Assembly: GCA_013178375.1 (NCBI GenBank)
Contig: JABLXQ010000016.1
Span: 1-64,000, forward strand
From: Gammaproteobacteria bacterium
GTDB taxonomy: Bacteria; Pseudomonadota; Gammaproteobacteria; Pseudomonadales; Ketobacteraceae
Direction of reading: 5' to 3'
DNA: 64,000 nt
The notes beneath the pieces are model-generated. The model was not told the origin of the DNA and searched no databases. It saw only the letters and a list, made by a program, of their open reading frames with translations. The position numbers and the translations under genes were made by a program. Shown piece by piece: positions 44,681-53,836 of this stretch; within the stretch, counting starts at the first letter, position 1; every line of letters begins with the position of its first letter.

Positions 44681-46495
44681 GTGAATGCGCTGCGGTTGTG
44701 TTGGTTCTGTTGGGTTCTGCTGCTGAGTGGCGGAACCTATGCGGCCGCCCCTTATGTCCTGGATGTCCGCACTGATCGCGCCGAGCTGGATGCCCATGTC
44801 GCCTACCTGGAAGATCCTTCCCTGACACTGACCCTGGATCAGGTGCGCGCGCCTGATCGGTCGTGGGCCGACAATGGCAGCGACGTGTTCAACAAAAGCT
44901 ACAGCGATTCCGCCTGGTGGGTGCATGTACGTCTGGCGAATCCGCTGTCCCAGGAACAATCCCGCCTGATCGAAGTCAGCTATGCGGTGCTGGATTATCT
45001 CGATGTGTATGTGCTGGACCAGGACAAGGTGCTGCATCAATACGCACTGGGCGACAAGCTGCCATACGGGGAGCGCCTGTTCGATCACCGTTTTTTTGTG
45101 ATTCCGATCGACTGGCAACCAGGGCAGACACTGGATGTTTATATGCGCGTGCGCACCAGCAGTTCAGTGCAGGTGCCATTGATGCTTTGGCAAAGCGATA
45201 AATATTTCGGTTTCGACACCACACGCTCTACTCTGCAAGGCGTTTTCTTCGGCGCCATGCTGGTGATCGCGGTGTACAATCTGCTTATCTTTTTCTTCCT
45301 GGGCGAACGCGCCTACATTCTGTATGTGGGTTATGTGCTGTGCATGCCGGCATTTCTGGCCAGCCTGGGCGGCCACACGTTTCGCTATTTCTGGCCCACG
45401 CTCACCAACTGGAACGATCAATCGATTATTGTGTTCCTGGCGGGCGTGGTGATTTTCGCTGCCACTTTCACGCGACGTTTTCTGAACTTGAGCGCGCAGC
45501 AGCGAGGATTGGATATCGCGTTGATCCTGACGGCGGTCGCGGCCGGCGTGCTGGCGATCACTGCCTTCCTGTTACCGTATCGCTACAATATCCGCACACT
45601 GATTCCGGTGGCAGCGGTGAATTGCATCCTTTGCTTCATCGCCGGCGTTTTCTGCTGGTACCGTCATCAGGAAACAGCGAAGTATTACACTATCGCCTTT
45701 GCCTGCATGCTGTCGGGTGGTTTCATTCTGGCTTTGAACAAATACGATCTGATTCCCGCCAATATTTTCACGGAATACGCAGCGCACATTGGCTCGTTGC
45801 TAGAAGTGGTGTTGCTGTCGTTTGCACTGGCTGAACGGATCAACGCCGAACGTCGGCTGCGGTTCGAGACCCAGGCGCAGGCGCTGAAAACCACGCAGCG
45901 CATGAACGAAGAACTGGAAGGCCGGGTGCAGGAGCGCACGCGTGAGCTGGAAGCGCTGACGCGGAGCCTACAGAAACTGAGCAACACAGACGCGCTTACA
46001 GGCCTGCACAACCGCCGTTATCTCGACAATCAACTGAGCGAAGAATGGGAGCGCTGCCGGCGCTATAAACACAATCTGTCGCTGATACTGTTGGACATCG
46101 ATCATTTCAAACAGGTGAACGATGTGCATGGTCACCAGGCTGGCGATGAATGTTTGTATGAAGTGGCACAGCGGATCCAGCAGGGACTGCGCTGGCCTGC
46201 GGATAAGGTTGCTCGTTTTGGCGGCGAGGAATTCTGCATCGTGCTACCGGAAACGCCGCTGGAAGGCGCGGTGACCGTGGCCGAACGGGTGCGCCAACTG
46301 GTTGAATCCCTGCCAATAGGAACTACCAGCGGCGCTCTGCCGATTACGATCAGCGCGGGCGTCTGCGCTCTGGTACCGGACGCCAACAATTCGATCGTAC
46401 AACTGCTGAAAAATGCCGATCAGGCTTTATACAAGGCCAAGGAAGCGGGCCGCAATCGCGTAGAATTCCAAGCGTCCGCATTACCAGCGCCCTGA
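44681..46495 (+). CDS. 7TMR-DISM diguanylate cyclase
   Basis: This 604-residue protein has a signal peptide, a periplasmic 7TMR-DISM extracellular domain (residues ~25-150, with SAWWVHVRL near residue 80), seven hydrophobic helices (about 180-385), a short coiled coil (RINAERRLRFETQAQALK) and a C-terminal GGDEF domain with RFGGEEF. The I-site position carries WxxD instead of RxxD, so feedback inhibition is probably weak or absent. It synthesises cyclic di-GMP in response to an external ligand. The start is GTG at 44681, after AAGGACGGAG; the frame extends to 44591. It lies between two Tn3 modules and may be cargo or flanking host DNA. Confidence 0.88.
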   Translation: MNALRLCWFCWVLLLSGGTYAAAPYVLDVRTDRAELDAHVAYLEDPSLTLTLDQVRAPDRSWADNGSDVFNKSYSDSAWWVHVRLANPLSQEQSRLIEVSYAVLDYLDVYVLDQDKVLHQYALGDKLPYGERLFDHRFFVIPIDWQPGQTLDVYMRVRTSSSVQVPLMLWQSDKYFGFDTTRSTLQGVFFGAMLVIAVYNLLIFFFLGERAYILYVGYVLCMPAFLASLGGHTFRYFWPTLTNWNDQSIIVFLAGVVIFAATFTRRFLNLSAQQRGLDIALILTAVAAGVLAITAFLLPYRYNIRTLIPVAAVNCILCFIAGVFCWYRHQETAKYYTIAFACMLSGGFILALNKYDLIPANIFTEYAAHIGSLLEVVLLSFALAERINAERRLRFETQAQALKTTQRMNEELEGRVQERTRELEALTRSLQKLSNTDALTGLHNRRYLDNQLSEEWERCRRYKHNLSLILLDIDHFKQVNDVHGHQAGDECLYEVAQRIQQGLRWPADKVARFGGEEFCIVLPETPLEGAVTVAERVRQLVESLPIGTTSGALPITISAGVCALVPDANNSIVQLLKNADQALYKAKEAGRNRVEFQASALPAP

Positions 46496-46586
46496 GTCCT
46501 GGTGTTGGGCTTGGAAACAGCGGACGTTAAGATTGATCGATTAAACTTCCGCTCTTCGCCCTTTGCTGCCGACCGGCATCGATGCT

Positions 46587-47564
46587 TCATCGAATGGAAA
46601 GCTTCTCAAGCAGTGCGTTTTTCACGTCCAGTTCTGTTTGTAGTTTGGCCAGGCTCAGCACCATCGCCATGTTTTTTTCGAGTTCAGTTTCAAGAGTGCT
46701 CGACAATGACTGAAGTCGAGAATCAAGCGCGTTCTTCTCTTCGGTCACAGCAAGGAGTTTTGTGTTGGTGTCACTGGCGAGATCCGCTTGCTTCGTTTTC
46801 TCAGAGAGGCTCTTTTCCAGTTGTTTCGCCTGTTTCCGGTGCTCACCCACTTCACCGACCAAGCTGGCATTGTCACGATTGAGCTGAGTGAGTTCGCTCT
46901 GTTTGACGATCAGGGTCTGATTAAGGTTGCGTATTTCAGCCTGTAACTGCTGGACCTGGGTGTCGTGGCGCAGTTGCTCCTGTTGACGTTGCTCCTGGGC
47001 GGAGGTGCGGAAGTGTTCCAATGCGTCCCGCGAATTCCGATGCTTTTCTTCCAATGATGCCAGGTGCTTCTGGTTTTCGTCGAGTTGTTGTTCCAGGCCC
47101 TTCACTTGCTGCTCAAAGCGCTCGGCCCGCAGTTCCGATTGGTGGAGGCGGGTCTTGGTTTCGTCGTGCACTGCGCTCTCGCGCTCCAGGCGACTCGCGA
47201 GGGCTGAGTTGTCGGCGCCCAGCTCTTTGAGCCGGGCCTGCGCGGCGCTGAGCTGTGCCACCAGCTGTGTTTTCTCGGTCTGCCAGGCATTGTTGGCTGC
47301 TTCCGCCCTTTGCAGGGCTTCATCACGCAGCTTGGCGGCCATGCGGGCAATCATGTCCTTCAAGGCGCTGGACAGTAAGGCTTCATCGCCCAGTTGGGTG
47401 GCGTCTTCGGCTTCCAACTCCTTCAGATAGCGGTGAATCGTGGTCTTTGAGCCGGTATTGCCCAGTTCAACCCGTACCGCGTCCACTGATGGATTGATAC
47501 CCCGTGCCAGCAGCGTGTCCCGCGCCTGCTGCACATTGAACTTGTTCAAGCCCGCCCGCGCCAT
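46587..47564 (-). CDS. TnpT: KfrA-like coiled-coil resolution accessory protein
   Basis: This 325-residue protein has an N-terminal KfrA_N DNA-binding domain (residues 1-55, FNVQQARDTLLARG then TIHRYLKELE) and a long coiled coil from about residue 65 to 320, rich in Gln, Glu, Lys and Leu. In Tn4651-type transposons TnpT assists the TnpS recombinase in cointegrate resolution. It is divergent from tnpS with 197 bp between them, the standard arrangement. A 65-bp copy of its 3' end lies at 38492. Related plasmid KfrA proteins are the main alternative, but the context settles it. Confidence 0.87.
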   Translation of the reverse strand: MARAGLNKFNVQQARDTLLARGINPSVDAVRVELGNTGSKTTIHRYLKELEAEDATQLGDEALLSSALKDMIARMAAKLRDEALQRAEAANNAWQTEKTQLVAQLSAAQARLKELGADNSALASRLERESAVHDETKTRLHQSELRAERFEQQVKGLEQQLDENQKHLASLEEKHRNSRDALEHFRTSAQEQRQQEQLRHDTQVQQLQAEIRNLNQTLIVKQSELTQLNRDNASLVGEVGEHRKQAKQLEKSLSEKTKQADLASDTNTKLLAVTEEKNALDSRLQSLSSTLETELEKNMAMVLSLAKLQTELDVKNALLEKLSIR

Positions 47565-47761
47565 TCCGGCCTCCCATTTTAAGATAATATATTACATACT
47601 ATGTAAATACATTCTATAGTGTTGAGGTAACGTGTACAGCATTCGAATAAACTATAGATCGGGTAATAAAGTGTTATCCTATCGGAGGCTGGTTTTTCGC
47701 GGTAAACTCGGGCTCAACCGTTACGAATCCCGGTTTTCCAGCGCCTGATCAGGAGGCCCCC
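47565..47761. promoter_or_regulatory. Candidate cointegrate resolution site (rst) and divergent promoters of tnpT/tnpS
   Basis: In Tn4651-type elements the resolution site lies between divergent tnpT and tnpS. Here the AT-rich part contains a perfect inverted repeat TTACATA-C-TATGTAA (47592-47606), and two copies of CTATAG (near 47614 and 47652). Binding roles are inferred. Confidence 0.55.
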
Positions 47762-48715
47762 ATGCCGACCCGTGCCCAGTACATCGAGGCTGCCACGCGG
47801 GATAACACCCGTCGCAGCTATCGGGCCGCACTTCGGCATTACGAAGAAGAATGGGGCGGACTGTTGCCTGCAACCGCCGACAGCGTCAGCCGCTACCTGA
47901 CCGATCACGCCGACACGCTGTCAGTCAATACACTCAAGCAGCGGCTGGCGGCGCTGGCCAAATGGCACAACGATCAAGGCTTTCCTGATCCCACCAAAGC
48001 ACCGCTGGTAAAAACCATACTCAAGGGCATACGGCGCCTGCATCCCGCCGTTGAGAAACAGGCCAAACCCTTGCAACTGGAGCAACTGGAGATCGTCGAT
48101 ACGTGGCTGCGTCACCAGGCGGATAACTCCAATAGAGATGCGGCGATGCAGTTGCGGTGTATCCGAGATCGGGCGCTGCTGTTGCTGGGTTTCTGGCGGG
48201 GCTTTCGCAGCGATGAGCTATGTCGCCTGCGGGTGGAACACGTGACTCTCACTCCGGGCGAGGGATTGACGCTCTTTCTCCCCACCAGCAAGGGCGATCG
48301 GGACAATCAGGGGCGCACCTTTCGGGCACCAGCCTTACGAGCACTGTGCCCGGTGGAGGCCGTCAATACCTGGCTGACTCTGACCGGCAGAACGGAGGGG
48401 CCATTGTTTCCCCGCATCGATCGCTGGGGGCGTCTGTCCGAGACGCCCATGAATCCCGGCAGTATCAACAAGTGGCTGCGCGAGTTGTTTACCAAGGCTG
48501 GTCTGCCTGAGTCCGAGCGGTACAGCAGCCATTCGCTCCGACGCGGGTTTGCCGGGTGGGCCAATGCCAACCAATGGGATGTAAAGACCCTGATGCAATA
48601 CGTGGGATGGAGTGATGTGCAGTCGGCCCTGCGTTATATCGACGGTGCCGATCCGTTTGCGGCCTTCCGTTCCCCCAGAACGGCCCTTGCGTCACCGCCT
48701 ATAATAGATGTATAA
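47762..48715 (+). CDS. TnpS: tyrosine recombinase for cointegrate resolution
   Basis: This 317-residue recombinase has an N-terminal core-binding domain (about residues 10-95) and the catalytic domain. The latter has the first Arg in FWRGFRSDELCRL near residue 150, HSLRRGF near residue 257, and the nucleophilic Tyr in ALRYIDGAD near residue 293. It recombines the rst sites of a cointegrate. AGGAGG lies 6 bp before the ATG. It is homologous to the broken gene at 98-757. The next gene, an antitoxin, starts 33 bp later. Confidence 0.9.
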   Translation: MPTRAQYIEAATRDNTRRSYRAALRHYEEEWGGLLPATADSVSRYLTDHADTLSVNTLKQRLAALAKWHNDQGFPDPTKAPLVKTILKGIRRLHPAVEKQAKPLQLEQLEIVDTWLRHQADNSNRDAAMQLRCIRDRALLLLGFWRGFRSDELCRLRVEHVTLTPGEGLTLFLPTSKGDRDNQGRTFRAPALRALCPVEAVNTWLTLTGRTEGPLFPRIDRWGRLSETPMNPGSINKWLRELFTKAGLPESERYSSHSLRRGFAGWANANQWDVKTLMQYVGWSDVQSALRYIDGADPFAAFRSPRTALASPPIIDV

Positions 48716-48748
48716 ACACATAAACACCTATTAAGTGGAGCAAATGCT

Positions 48749-48988
48749 ATGGATACCGTACGTTGGAATCTGGCCGTGTCCGCCGACACCGACCAAGCGC
48801 TGCGGCTGTTCCTGGCCAGTCAGGGCGGCGGGCGCAAGGGCGATCTTTCGCGCTTCGTAGAGGAAGCGGTGCGTGCGCATATCCTGGAATTGACCGCGGA
48901 ACAGGCCAAGGCCGCCAATGCCGAGGTCAATGAAGATGACTTGAGCGCCATGGTGGATGAAGCCTTGAATTGGGCGCGGCAACGCTGA
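48749..48988 (+). CDS. Ribbon-helix-helix antitoxin
   Basis: This 79-residue protein has a ribbon-helix-helix pattern (TVRWNLAVSADTDQALRLFL near the N-terminus, with DLSRFVEEAVRAHIL following). The acidic C-terminal tail would neutralise the toxin. It overlaps the PIN toxin start (TGATG). Such RHH/PIN pairs are known from Tn3-family elements between the resolvase and transposase genes. It probably represses its own promoter. Confidence 0.85.
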   Translation: MDTVRWNLAVSADTDQALRLFLASQGGGRKGDLSRFVEEAVRAHILELTAEQAKAANAEVNEDDLSAMVDEALNWARQR

Positions 48989-49398
48989 TGCGGGTCGTTC
49001 TGGACAGCAACATTCTTTTCAGTGCCCTGATCTCACCCCACAGCTACCCCCACACCATTTACTGCGCCTGGCGGGCAGCCCGTTTCGAGCTGGTGACGTC
49101 GCGCCACCAACTGGACGAGATTCGCCGAGCCAGTCGTTATCCGCGCCTGCAAGCGGTACTGCAACCGGCCAAAGTCGGCACCATGATCAACAACCTGCAA
49201 CGGGCACTGCTTCTGGAAACCTTGACCCTGGACCAGGAATGCAGCGATCCCAATGATGCCTTCCTGCTGGCGATGGCCGTGCAGGGCGAAGCGGATTATC
49301 TGGTGACAGGCGACAAACGCGCTGGCCTCTTGCAGCGTGGCCATATCGAACGCACCCGCATTGTCATTCCCGCTGTGTTTTGTGAGGAAGTGCTGTAA
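48988..49398 (+). CDS. PIN-domain toxin (COG1569 type)
   Basis: This 136-residue protein has PIN acidic residues in VVLDSNILFSAL near residue 3, Asp/Asn in CSDPNDAFLLAMA near residue 87 and VTGDKRAGLL near residue 105. It is a predicted ribonuclease. The ATG at 48988 overlaps the antitoxin stop and was preferred to an upstream alternative start at 48970. With the RHH antitoxin it forms a maintenance module for the transposon. It is unrelated in sequence to the larger PIN protein at 38726. Confidence 0.88.
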   Translation: MRVVLDSNILFSALISPHSYPHTIYCAWRAARFELVTSRHQLDEIRRASRYPRLQAVLQPAKVGTMINNLQRALLLETLTLDQECSDPNDAFLLAMAVQGEADYLVTGDKRAGLLQRGHIERTRIVIPAVFCEEVL

Positions 49399-49482
49399 GT
49401 GTCGTTCCCTCATCCACCCATCTTCGCATGGGGCGCTCTCCAAACTTCTCCTGCCACCAAACACTCGTAAGGCTGCACAAGT

Positions 49483-52467
49483 ATGGTGGCAATCTACCAG
49501 ACAGCCTACCCACGGCTGAAGCAGACATTTACCCAAAAGGATTTGGATGAGATCTATACCCCGACAGCAGCTGAGCTGCGCTTTGCATTACGGCACTGCA
49601 AACGGGGCAGCACTTCGTTTCTGGGTTTGCTGGTGCAACTGAAGATCGTGCAACGGCTGGGGCGCTTCGTCACCTTCGGCGATGTCCCTACGCCCATCAT
49701 CCAGCACATCAAACAGTTGGTACGCAACCGCAGCTCGCTTGCAGACCTCAGTGCCTATTTCAGTTCAGGCGCAAAAGATCGGCATGTTCGTTTGATCCGT
49801 CAGCATTTGAAGCTGCGTCCCTATGACACCGATTCAACAAACGACAAAGTACTTCAATGGGCAACCAGCGCTGCCAAGACCAAGGAGGCGCTGGCAGACA
49901 TCATCAATGTCGCGCTGGAATACCTGGTCAAAGAGCAATTTGAAATCCCACCCTTCAGTGTTCTGCAACGGCTCTGTCAAAGCGCACGGTCGCAGGTCAA
50001 TAACACCTATTATGATCAATTGGTGGGGTATCTGAATGCCGAGGGGCGCGCCATCGTTAACCGTTTGCTCAACGCATCCGGCTCTGAACAATTCGGCTGG
50101 CGTGACCTCAAACAGGAAGCCAAACGGCCGACGCCACGCAACATCCAGGCTTATATTCGCTACCTGGAGTGGCTGTCCTCCCTGCAATCCATGCTGCCTA
50201 CGGATCTGGGTCTGCCTCCGACCAAGCATCAGCAATACCTTAATGAGGCCAAGGCACTCGATCTGGCGGAAATGAAGCAACTCAAGGCCAACAAACGCAC
50301 CGCGTTGGTGGTTGTGTTGATACGGCATCAATACGCCCAAACCCTCGACAGCGCTGCTGACATCGTCATCAAGACCTTGCGCAAAATGGAGCATTCGGCC
50401 GAAAAACGGCTGGAAGAATATCGGGCAGACCAACAGAAACAGATCGATCGCTTGATCTCGGTATTGTCGGGAACCGTCAAGGTCTACCTGGATAAACCAG
50501 AGTCCGTTGCCGCCTTCGATCCCATCCTGGGCAAAGAAGGCAAAAATATACTCGCGCTTTGCGAGCAGTATATGGCTTATGCGGGCAACAACTATTATCC
50601 GTTCATGGTGCCCCTATACAAAAAACAGCGACCAGCGTTATTTCGCGCGGTGGAAATTCTCAAGCTGGAAGCGGCTACCGAAGACACTGACGTCCTGAAG
50701 GCCTTCGAATTTATTTGCCTGTACAAACAACGCAGAACGGAAACGCTCCCAATCCAGGAAAATCCTGACGATCCCAATAGCAAAAACCTCCTCAATATCC
50801 GCTGGATTCGCGATAAGTGGTGGAAGCTGGTCACTGGCAAAGCCACCAAATCTGCCCAGATCACCCATGTGAACAAGCTGGCCTTTGAGCTCTGTGTATT
50901 TGACCGCATCGCAGAGGAACTGAGCACTGGCGATCTGTACATTCCTTACAGCGAAACCTTTGATGATTATCGGGAGCAGATGATCAGCTGGGAGCAATAC
51001 GATACAGAGCTGCCAGGTTACTGCGAAGAGCTGGGACTGGTGAAGGGTAGCACCGAGTTCACCCAAGCGCTCAAGACGCAATTGACGGAGGCTTGTTACG
51101 CGGCTGATCGCAATTTTCCAGATGACGAACAGGTGCGCATTGAAAACGGCAAGCTGATCATTGGCAAGAGTAAAGCAGAAGAGGCTTCGCGGGAGATTGA
51201 GGCAATTTCAGAGTTGCTGCAGGATCGGTTGGAAAAGATCAATTTGCTGGATCTCATCATCAATGCGGAACGTTGGCTGTCGTTGCATAAGTTGTTTGGC
51301 CCCTTATCAGGCTTTGAATCCAGGGTGGATGATCCATTCCTGCGCTTTGTGCTGACGTTATTCTGTTATGGCACGAATATCGGACCCACTGAAACGGAAC
51401 GCTCCGTTCGTGGAATCAGCCGCAAACAGGTAGCTTGGCTCAACCTCAAGCGAACCACCGTTGAGCGTCTGGATAAGGCCATATTCAAAGTCAGCAATGC
51501 GTACAAGAAATTTAATCTGATTGAGTGCTGGGGATCGGGGAACAGCGTATCGGCAGACGGCAAATTGTGGGATCTGTACGAGGATAATCTGCTGTCAGAA
51601 TACCATCTACGATACGGCCGGTTTGGCGGCATTGCTTATTACCACGTGTCCGACACCTACATTGCGCTGTTCAGTCACTTCATTCCGTGCGGGGTATATG
51701 AGGCGATCTATATCCTGGATGGGTTGCTGAATGACGAGTCCGACTTTAAGCCGGACACGGTACATGGTGACACCCAAGCCCAATCAACACCTGTATTCGG
51801 GCTGGCATATTTGCTGGGCATCAAATTGATGCCGCGCATTCGTAACATCAAGGATTTGAATTTCTATAAACCGGATCGCAATATGGTGCTCCAGCACATT
51901 CAGTCCTTGTTTCATGAGCCGATTCAGTGGGACCGCATCGAGAAGTACTATCCCGACATGCTAAGGACGACAATGTCGATCAAGGCGGGCAAGATCACAG
52001 CCTCAACCATCCTGCGGCGTTTTGGCACCAAAAACCGGAAGAACAAACTGTATTTTGCATTCCGCGAGCTGGGCCGGGTGGTGAGGACGATGTTTCTGCT
52101 GGAGTACATCACCGATTTGGAACTACGCAAAACGATTCAGGCAGCTACCTGCAAAAGCGAGGAGTTCAACGAGTTTGCGCGTTGGTTGTTCTTCGCCAAC
52201 AGCGGAAAGATCGCGTCCAATCTGAAGCACGAGCAGGGGAAGATCGTAAAGTTCAACCACCTGCTGGCCAACCTGGCCATTCTCTACAACGTTAACGCGA
52301 TGACCACAGCGTTCAACGACCTACGTGCGGAAGGGCACGATATCAGGCGGGAGCACATGGCCAAGTTCTCGCCGTACCACACGGCACATCTGGGCCGGCT
52401 GGGTAGCTTTGAGTTGGATCTAAATAAGGAAGTGAAGCCGATGCGGGTTAAACTGGAAATTGAATAA
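49483..52467 (+). CDS. Tn3-family transposase TnpA, module 2
   Basis: This 994-residue, full-length transposase has an N-terminal DUF4158 domain (LKQTFTQKDLDEIYTPTAAE near the start) and a C-terminal DDE domain. Likely catalytic acids lie in HVSDTYIALFS and VHGDTQAQS, with Glu in CKSEEFNEFARWLF. It differs strongly from the module 1 transposase, so the two are separate lineages. It is preceded by tnpT, tnpS and a toxin-antitoxin pair, a complete set for a Tn4651-like element. Clear terminal inverted repeats were not found on either side. Confidence 0.92.
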   Translation: MVAIYQTAYPRLKQTFTQKDLDEIYTPTAAELRFALRHCKRGSTSFLGLLVQLKIVQRLGRFVTFGDVPTPIIQHIKQLVRNRSSLADLSAYFSSGAKDRHVRLIRQHLKLRPYDTDSTNDKVLQWATSAAKTKEALADIINVALEYLVKEQFEIPPFSVLQRLCQSARSQVNNTYYDQLVGYLNAEGRAIVNRLLNASGSEQFGWRDLKQEAKRPTPRNIQAYIRYLEWLSSLQSMLPTDLGLPPTKHQQYLNEAKALDLAEMKQLKANKRTALVVVLIRHQYAQTLDSAADIVIKTLRKMEHSAEKRLEEYRADQQKQIDRLISVLSGTVKVYLDKPESVAAFDPILGKEGKNILALCEQYMAYAGNNYYPFMVPLYKKQRPALFRAVEILKLEAATEDTDVLKAFEFICLYKQRRTETLPIQENPDDPNSKNLLNIRWIRDKWWKLVTGKATKSAQITHVNKLAFELCVFDRIAEELSTGDLYIPYSETFDDYREQMISWEQYDTELPGYCEELGLVKGSTEFTQALKTQLTEACYAADRNFPDDEQVRIENGKLIIGKSKAEEASREIEAISELLQDRLEKINLLDLIINAERWLSLHKLFGPLSGFESRVDDPFLRFVLTLFCYGTNIGPTETERSVRGISRKQVAWLNLKRTTVERLDKAIFKVSNAYKKFNLIECWGSGNSVSADGKLWDLYEDNLLSEYHLRYGRFGGIAYYHVSDTYIALFSHFIPCGVYEAIYILDGLLNDESDFKPDTVHGDTQAQSTPVFGLAYLLGIKLMPRIRNIKDLNFYKPDRNMVLQHIQSLFHEPIQWDRIEKYYPDMLRTTMSIKAGKITASTILRRFGTKNRKNKLYFAFRELGRVVRTMFLLEYITDLELRKTIQAATCKSEEFNEFARWLFFANSGKIASNLKHEQGKIVKFNHLLANLAILYNVNAMTTAFNDLRAEGHDIRREHMAKFSPYHTAHLGRLGSFELDLNKEVKPMRVKLEIE

Positions 52468-52511
52468 AGCTAGCTATTTCATATAGTTAAGAGCGAAGTG
52501 GCTAAATCTAA

Positions 52512-52922
52512 CACTTTTACCGGCCGGACCTCAATTACAGGCTGGTGCCAGAGGTATTTTCAGGATTAATGCTGTGTGGCGTGGAAATGTCGCTGTCGCG
52601 CAATGCGGCGTTTGTTGTGCTGCAATCGGTAATGAAATCGGCCCGCATTTATTCCAAACTGGGATTTATACCGATGACCAAGGAGCCGGTGACCAATCTG
52701 GATCACGGGGTGAAGGTTCAGCTGCTGGTGAAAAACATGGCCACCCGGGGCGATATCAGCAATCCGATCATGGGCAATGCGGAAGGCAATCTGTCGCAAT
52801 ATGTGTTTAGCCGTTTTGTCTGGCGTCAGGTTCTGCTGAGCTTCGCTGGCAGAAGCCATAACAGGAAATTACCCACCAACCTGAACACTCAGGACTTGCC
52901 CTCGCTTGCCGTATTCCAATGA
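52512..52922 (+). pseudogene. Unrecognised gene fragment beside the transposon's right end
   Basis: An open frame from about 52512 (no start codon; GTG at 52545 is the first candidate) reads DLNYRLVPEVFSGLM, then NAAFVVLQSVMKSARIYSKL and ends LPSLAVFQ. The segment SARIYSKLGFIPMTKEP faintly resembles the end of a GNAT acyltransferase, but I cannot assign it. It begins where transposon sequence should end, so it is probably a host gene cut by the insertion; its N-terminal half was not found in the window. Confidence 0.5.
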
Positions 52923-52976
52923 GCGCGTGCACGCGTCCTTTCTTTCTTGAAACAGGTAGAACGTAATACATAAAAA

Positions 52977-53010
52977 AAGCCCGGCAATACAGGCCGGGCT
53001 TCTGTTTTTT
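52977..53010. terminator. Bidirectional terminator at the 3' end of the lipid cluster
   Basis: Stem AAGCCCGGC/GCCGGGCTT with a 7-nt loop is flanked by AAAAAAA on the left and CTGTTTTTT on the right, so it can stop both the minus-strand cluster and rightward transcription from the transposon side. Confidence 0.88.
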
Positions 53011-53020
53011 AACGCGAGTT

Positions 53021-53836
53021 TCAGTTTGCAGTGGTTTCAAACACATGCAGCTGGTAACCGTCCCGCAAAGTTTTCAATGCCGTTTTCAGCAACAGCCCCG
53101 GAATCACGATCGCCTTGAAATCCCGTGCCCGGCCAACGATGGAGACAGGCTCGCGCACCGACTGGTAACCCGCCTGGAGAAACAGTTCTTCCGGCCGGCT
53201 TTCCAACAGTTTGAATTCGCTGCCCAGCTCCTGAATGCGCTGATACGCTTTGCCCATGTGCTTTTCGAAGAACGTGCGGTTCATCAGGTCACACAGCAGG
53301 ACATGGCGCGGCAAACGGATGGTCAATGTTTTCAGCAGTTCCGCCACCTGGGGTTTTTCCAGATACATGAATACACCTTCAATCACGATCAGCGTGTTGG
53401 CGGCAGGATCGCATTGCTGCAACGCCGCATCCAGCTGACCCTTGCCGAAATCCACCGCGATGCGGGTAAGCGAATTCGGGCACTTGCTGGCGGGCAGGCG
53501 CGCGTCCTTCTCGTGGATGATGGCGGGTTCGTCGATTTCAAACCAGCGGCCACCGGCCAGGCGGTAAGCGCGGGTATCGAAACCGGCACCGATATTGATT
53601 ATCTGCAGATTCTTGTCAGCCTTGAGGCGCAGGGCGATCTCGTCCTGGAAAATACGTGAACGCACCACGTTGCTGACGTTCTGCTTGGGCGAGTCCGAAA
53701 ATCGGTTGAAGATGGCCCGGGCTTCATCATGCATAAACTCCTGGGCGTAGATATCGGCGCAGATGGGGCGCTCCGAGCGGGCATCCTGGTCACGCACACC
53801 ACAACAGAAATAGGCGGTTTTGGAAACAGCGTTCAT
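53021..53836 (-). CDS. SAM-dependent O-methyltransferase, leucine carboxyl methyltransferase family
   Basis: This 271-residue protein belongs to the family named for PPM1/LCMT and linked by COG3315 to polyketide O-methylation. It has the SAM-binding motif INIGAGFDTRAYRL near residue 87, RWFEIDEP near residue 107 and VIEGVFMYLEKP near residue 160. It would transfer a methyl group to an acid or hydroxyl group of the product. It overlaps the hydrolase start by 4 bp and is the last gene of the cluster, ending at a strong terminator. Confidence 0.85.
   Translation of the reverse strand: MNAVSKTAYFCCGVRDQDARSERPICADIYAQEFMHDEARAIFNRFSDSPKQNVSNVVRSRIFQDEIALRLKADKNLQIINIGAGFDTRAYRLAGGRWFEIDEPAIIHEKDARLPASKCPNSLTRIAVDFGKGQLDAALQQCDPAANTLIVIEGVFMYLEKPQVAELLKTLTIRLPRHVLLCDLMNRTFFEKHMGKAYQRIQELGSEFKLLESRPEELFLQAGYQSVREPVSIVGRARDFKAIVIPGLLLKTALKTLRDGYQLHVFETTAN

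Noticed and set aside
46496-46586. Left inverted repeat of Tn module 2
   Set aside because: GTTAAGATTG...ACTTCCGCTCTT has partial likeness to the right side (52475-52510 reversed) but needs a 6-base gap, so it is not convincing.
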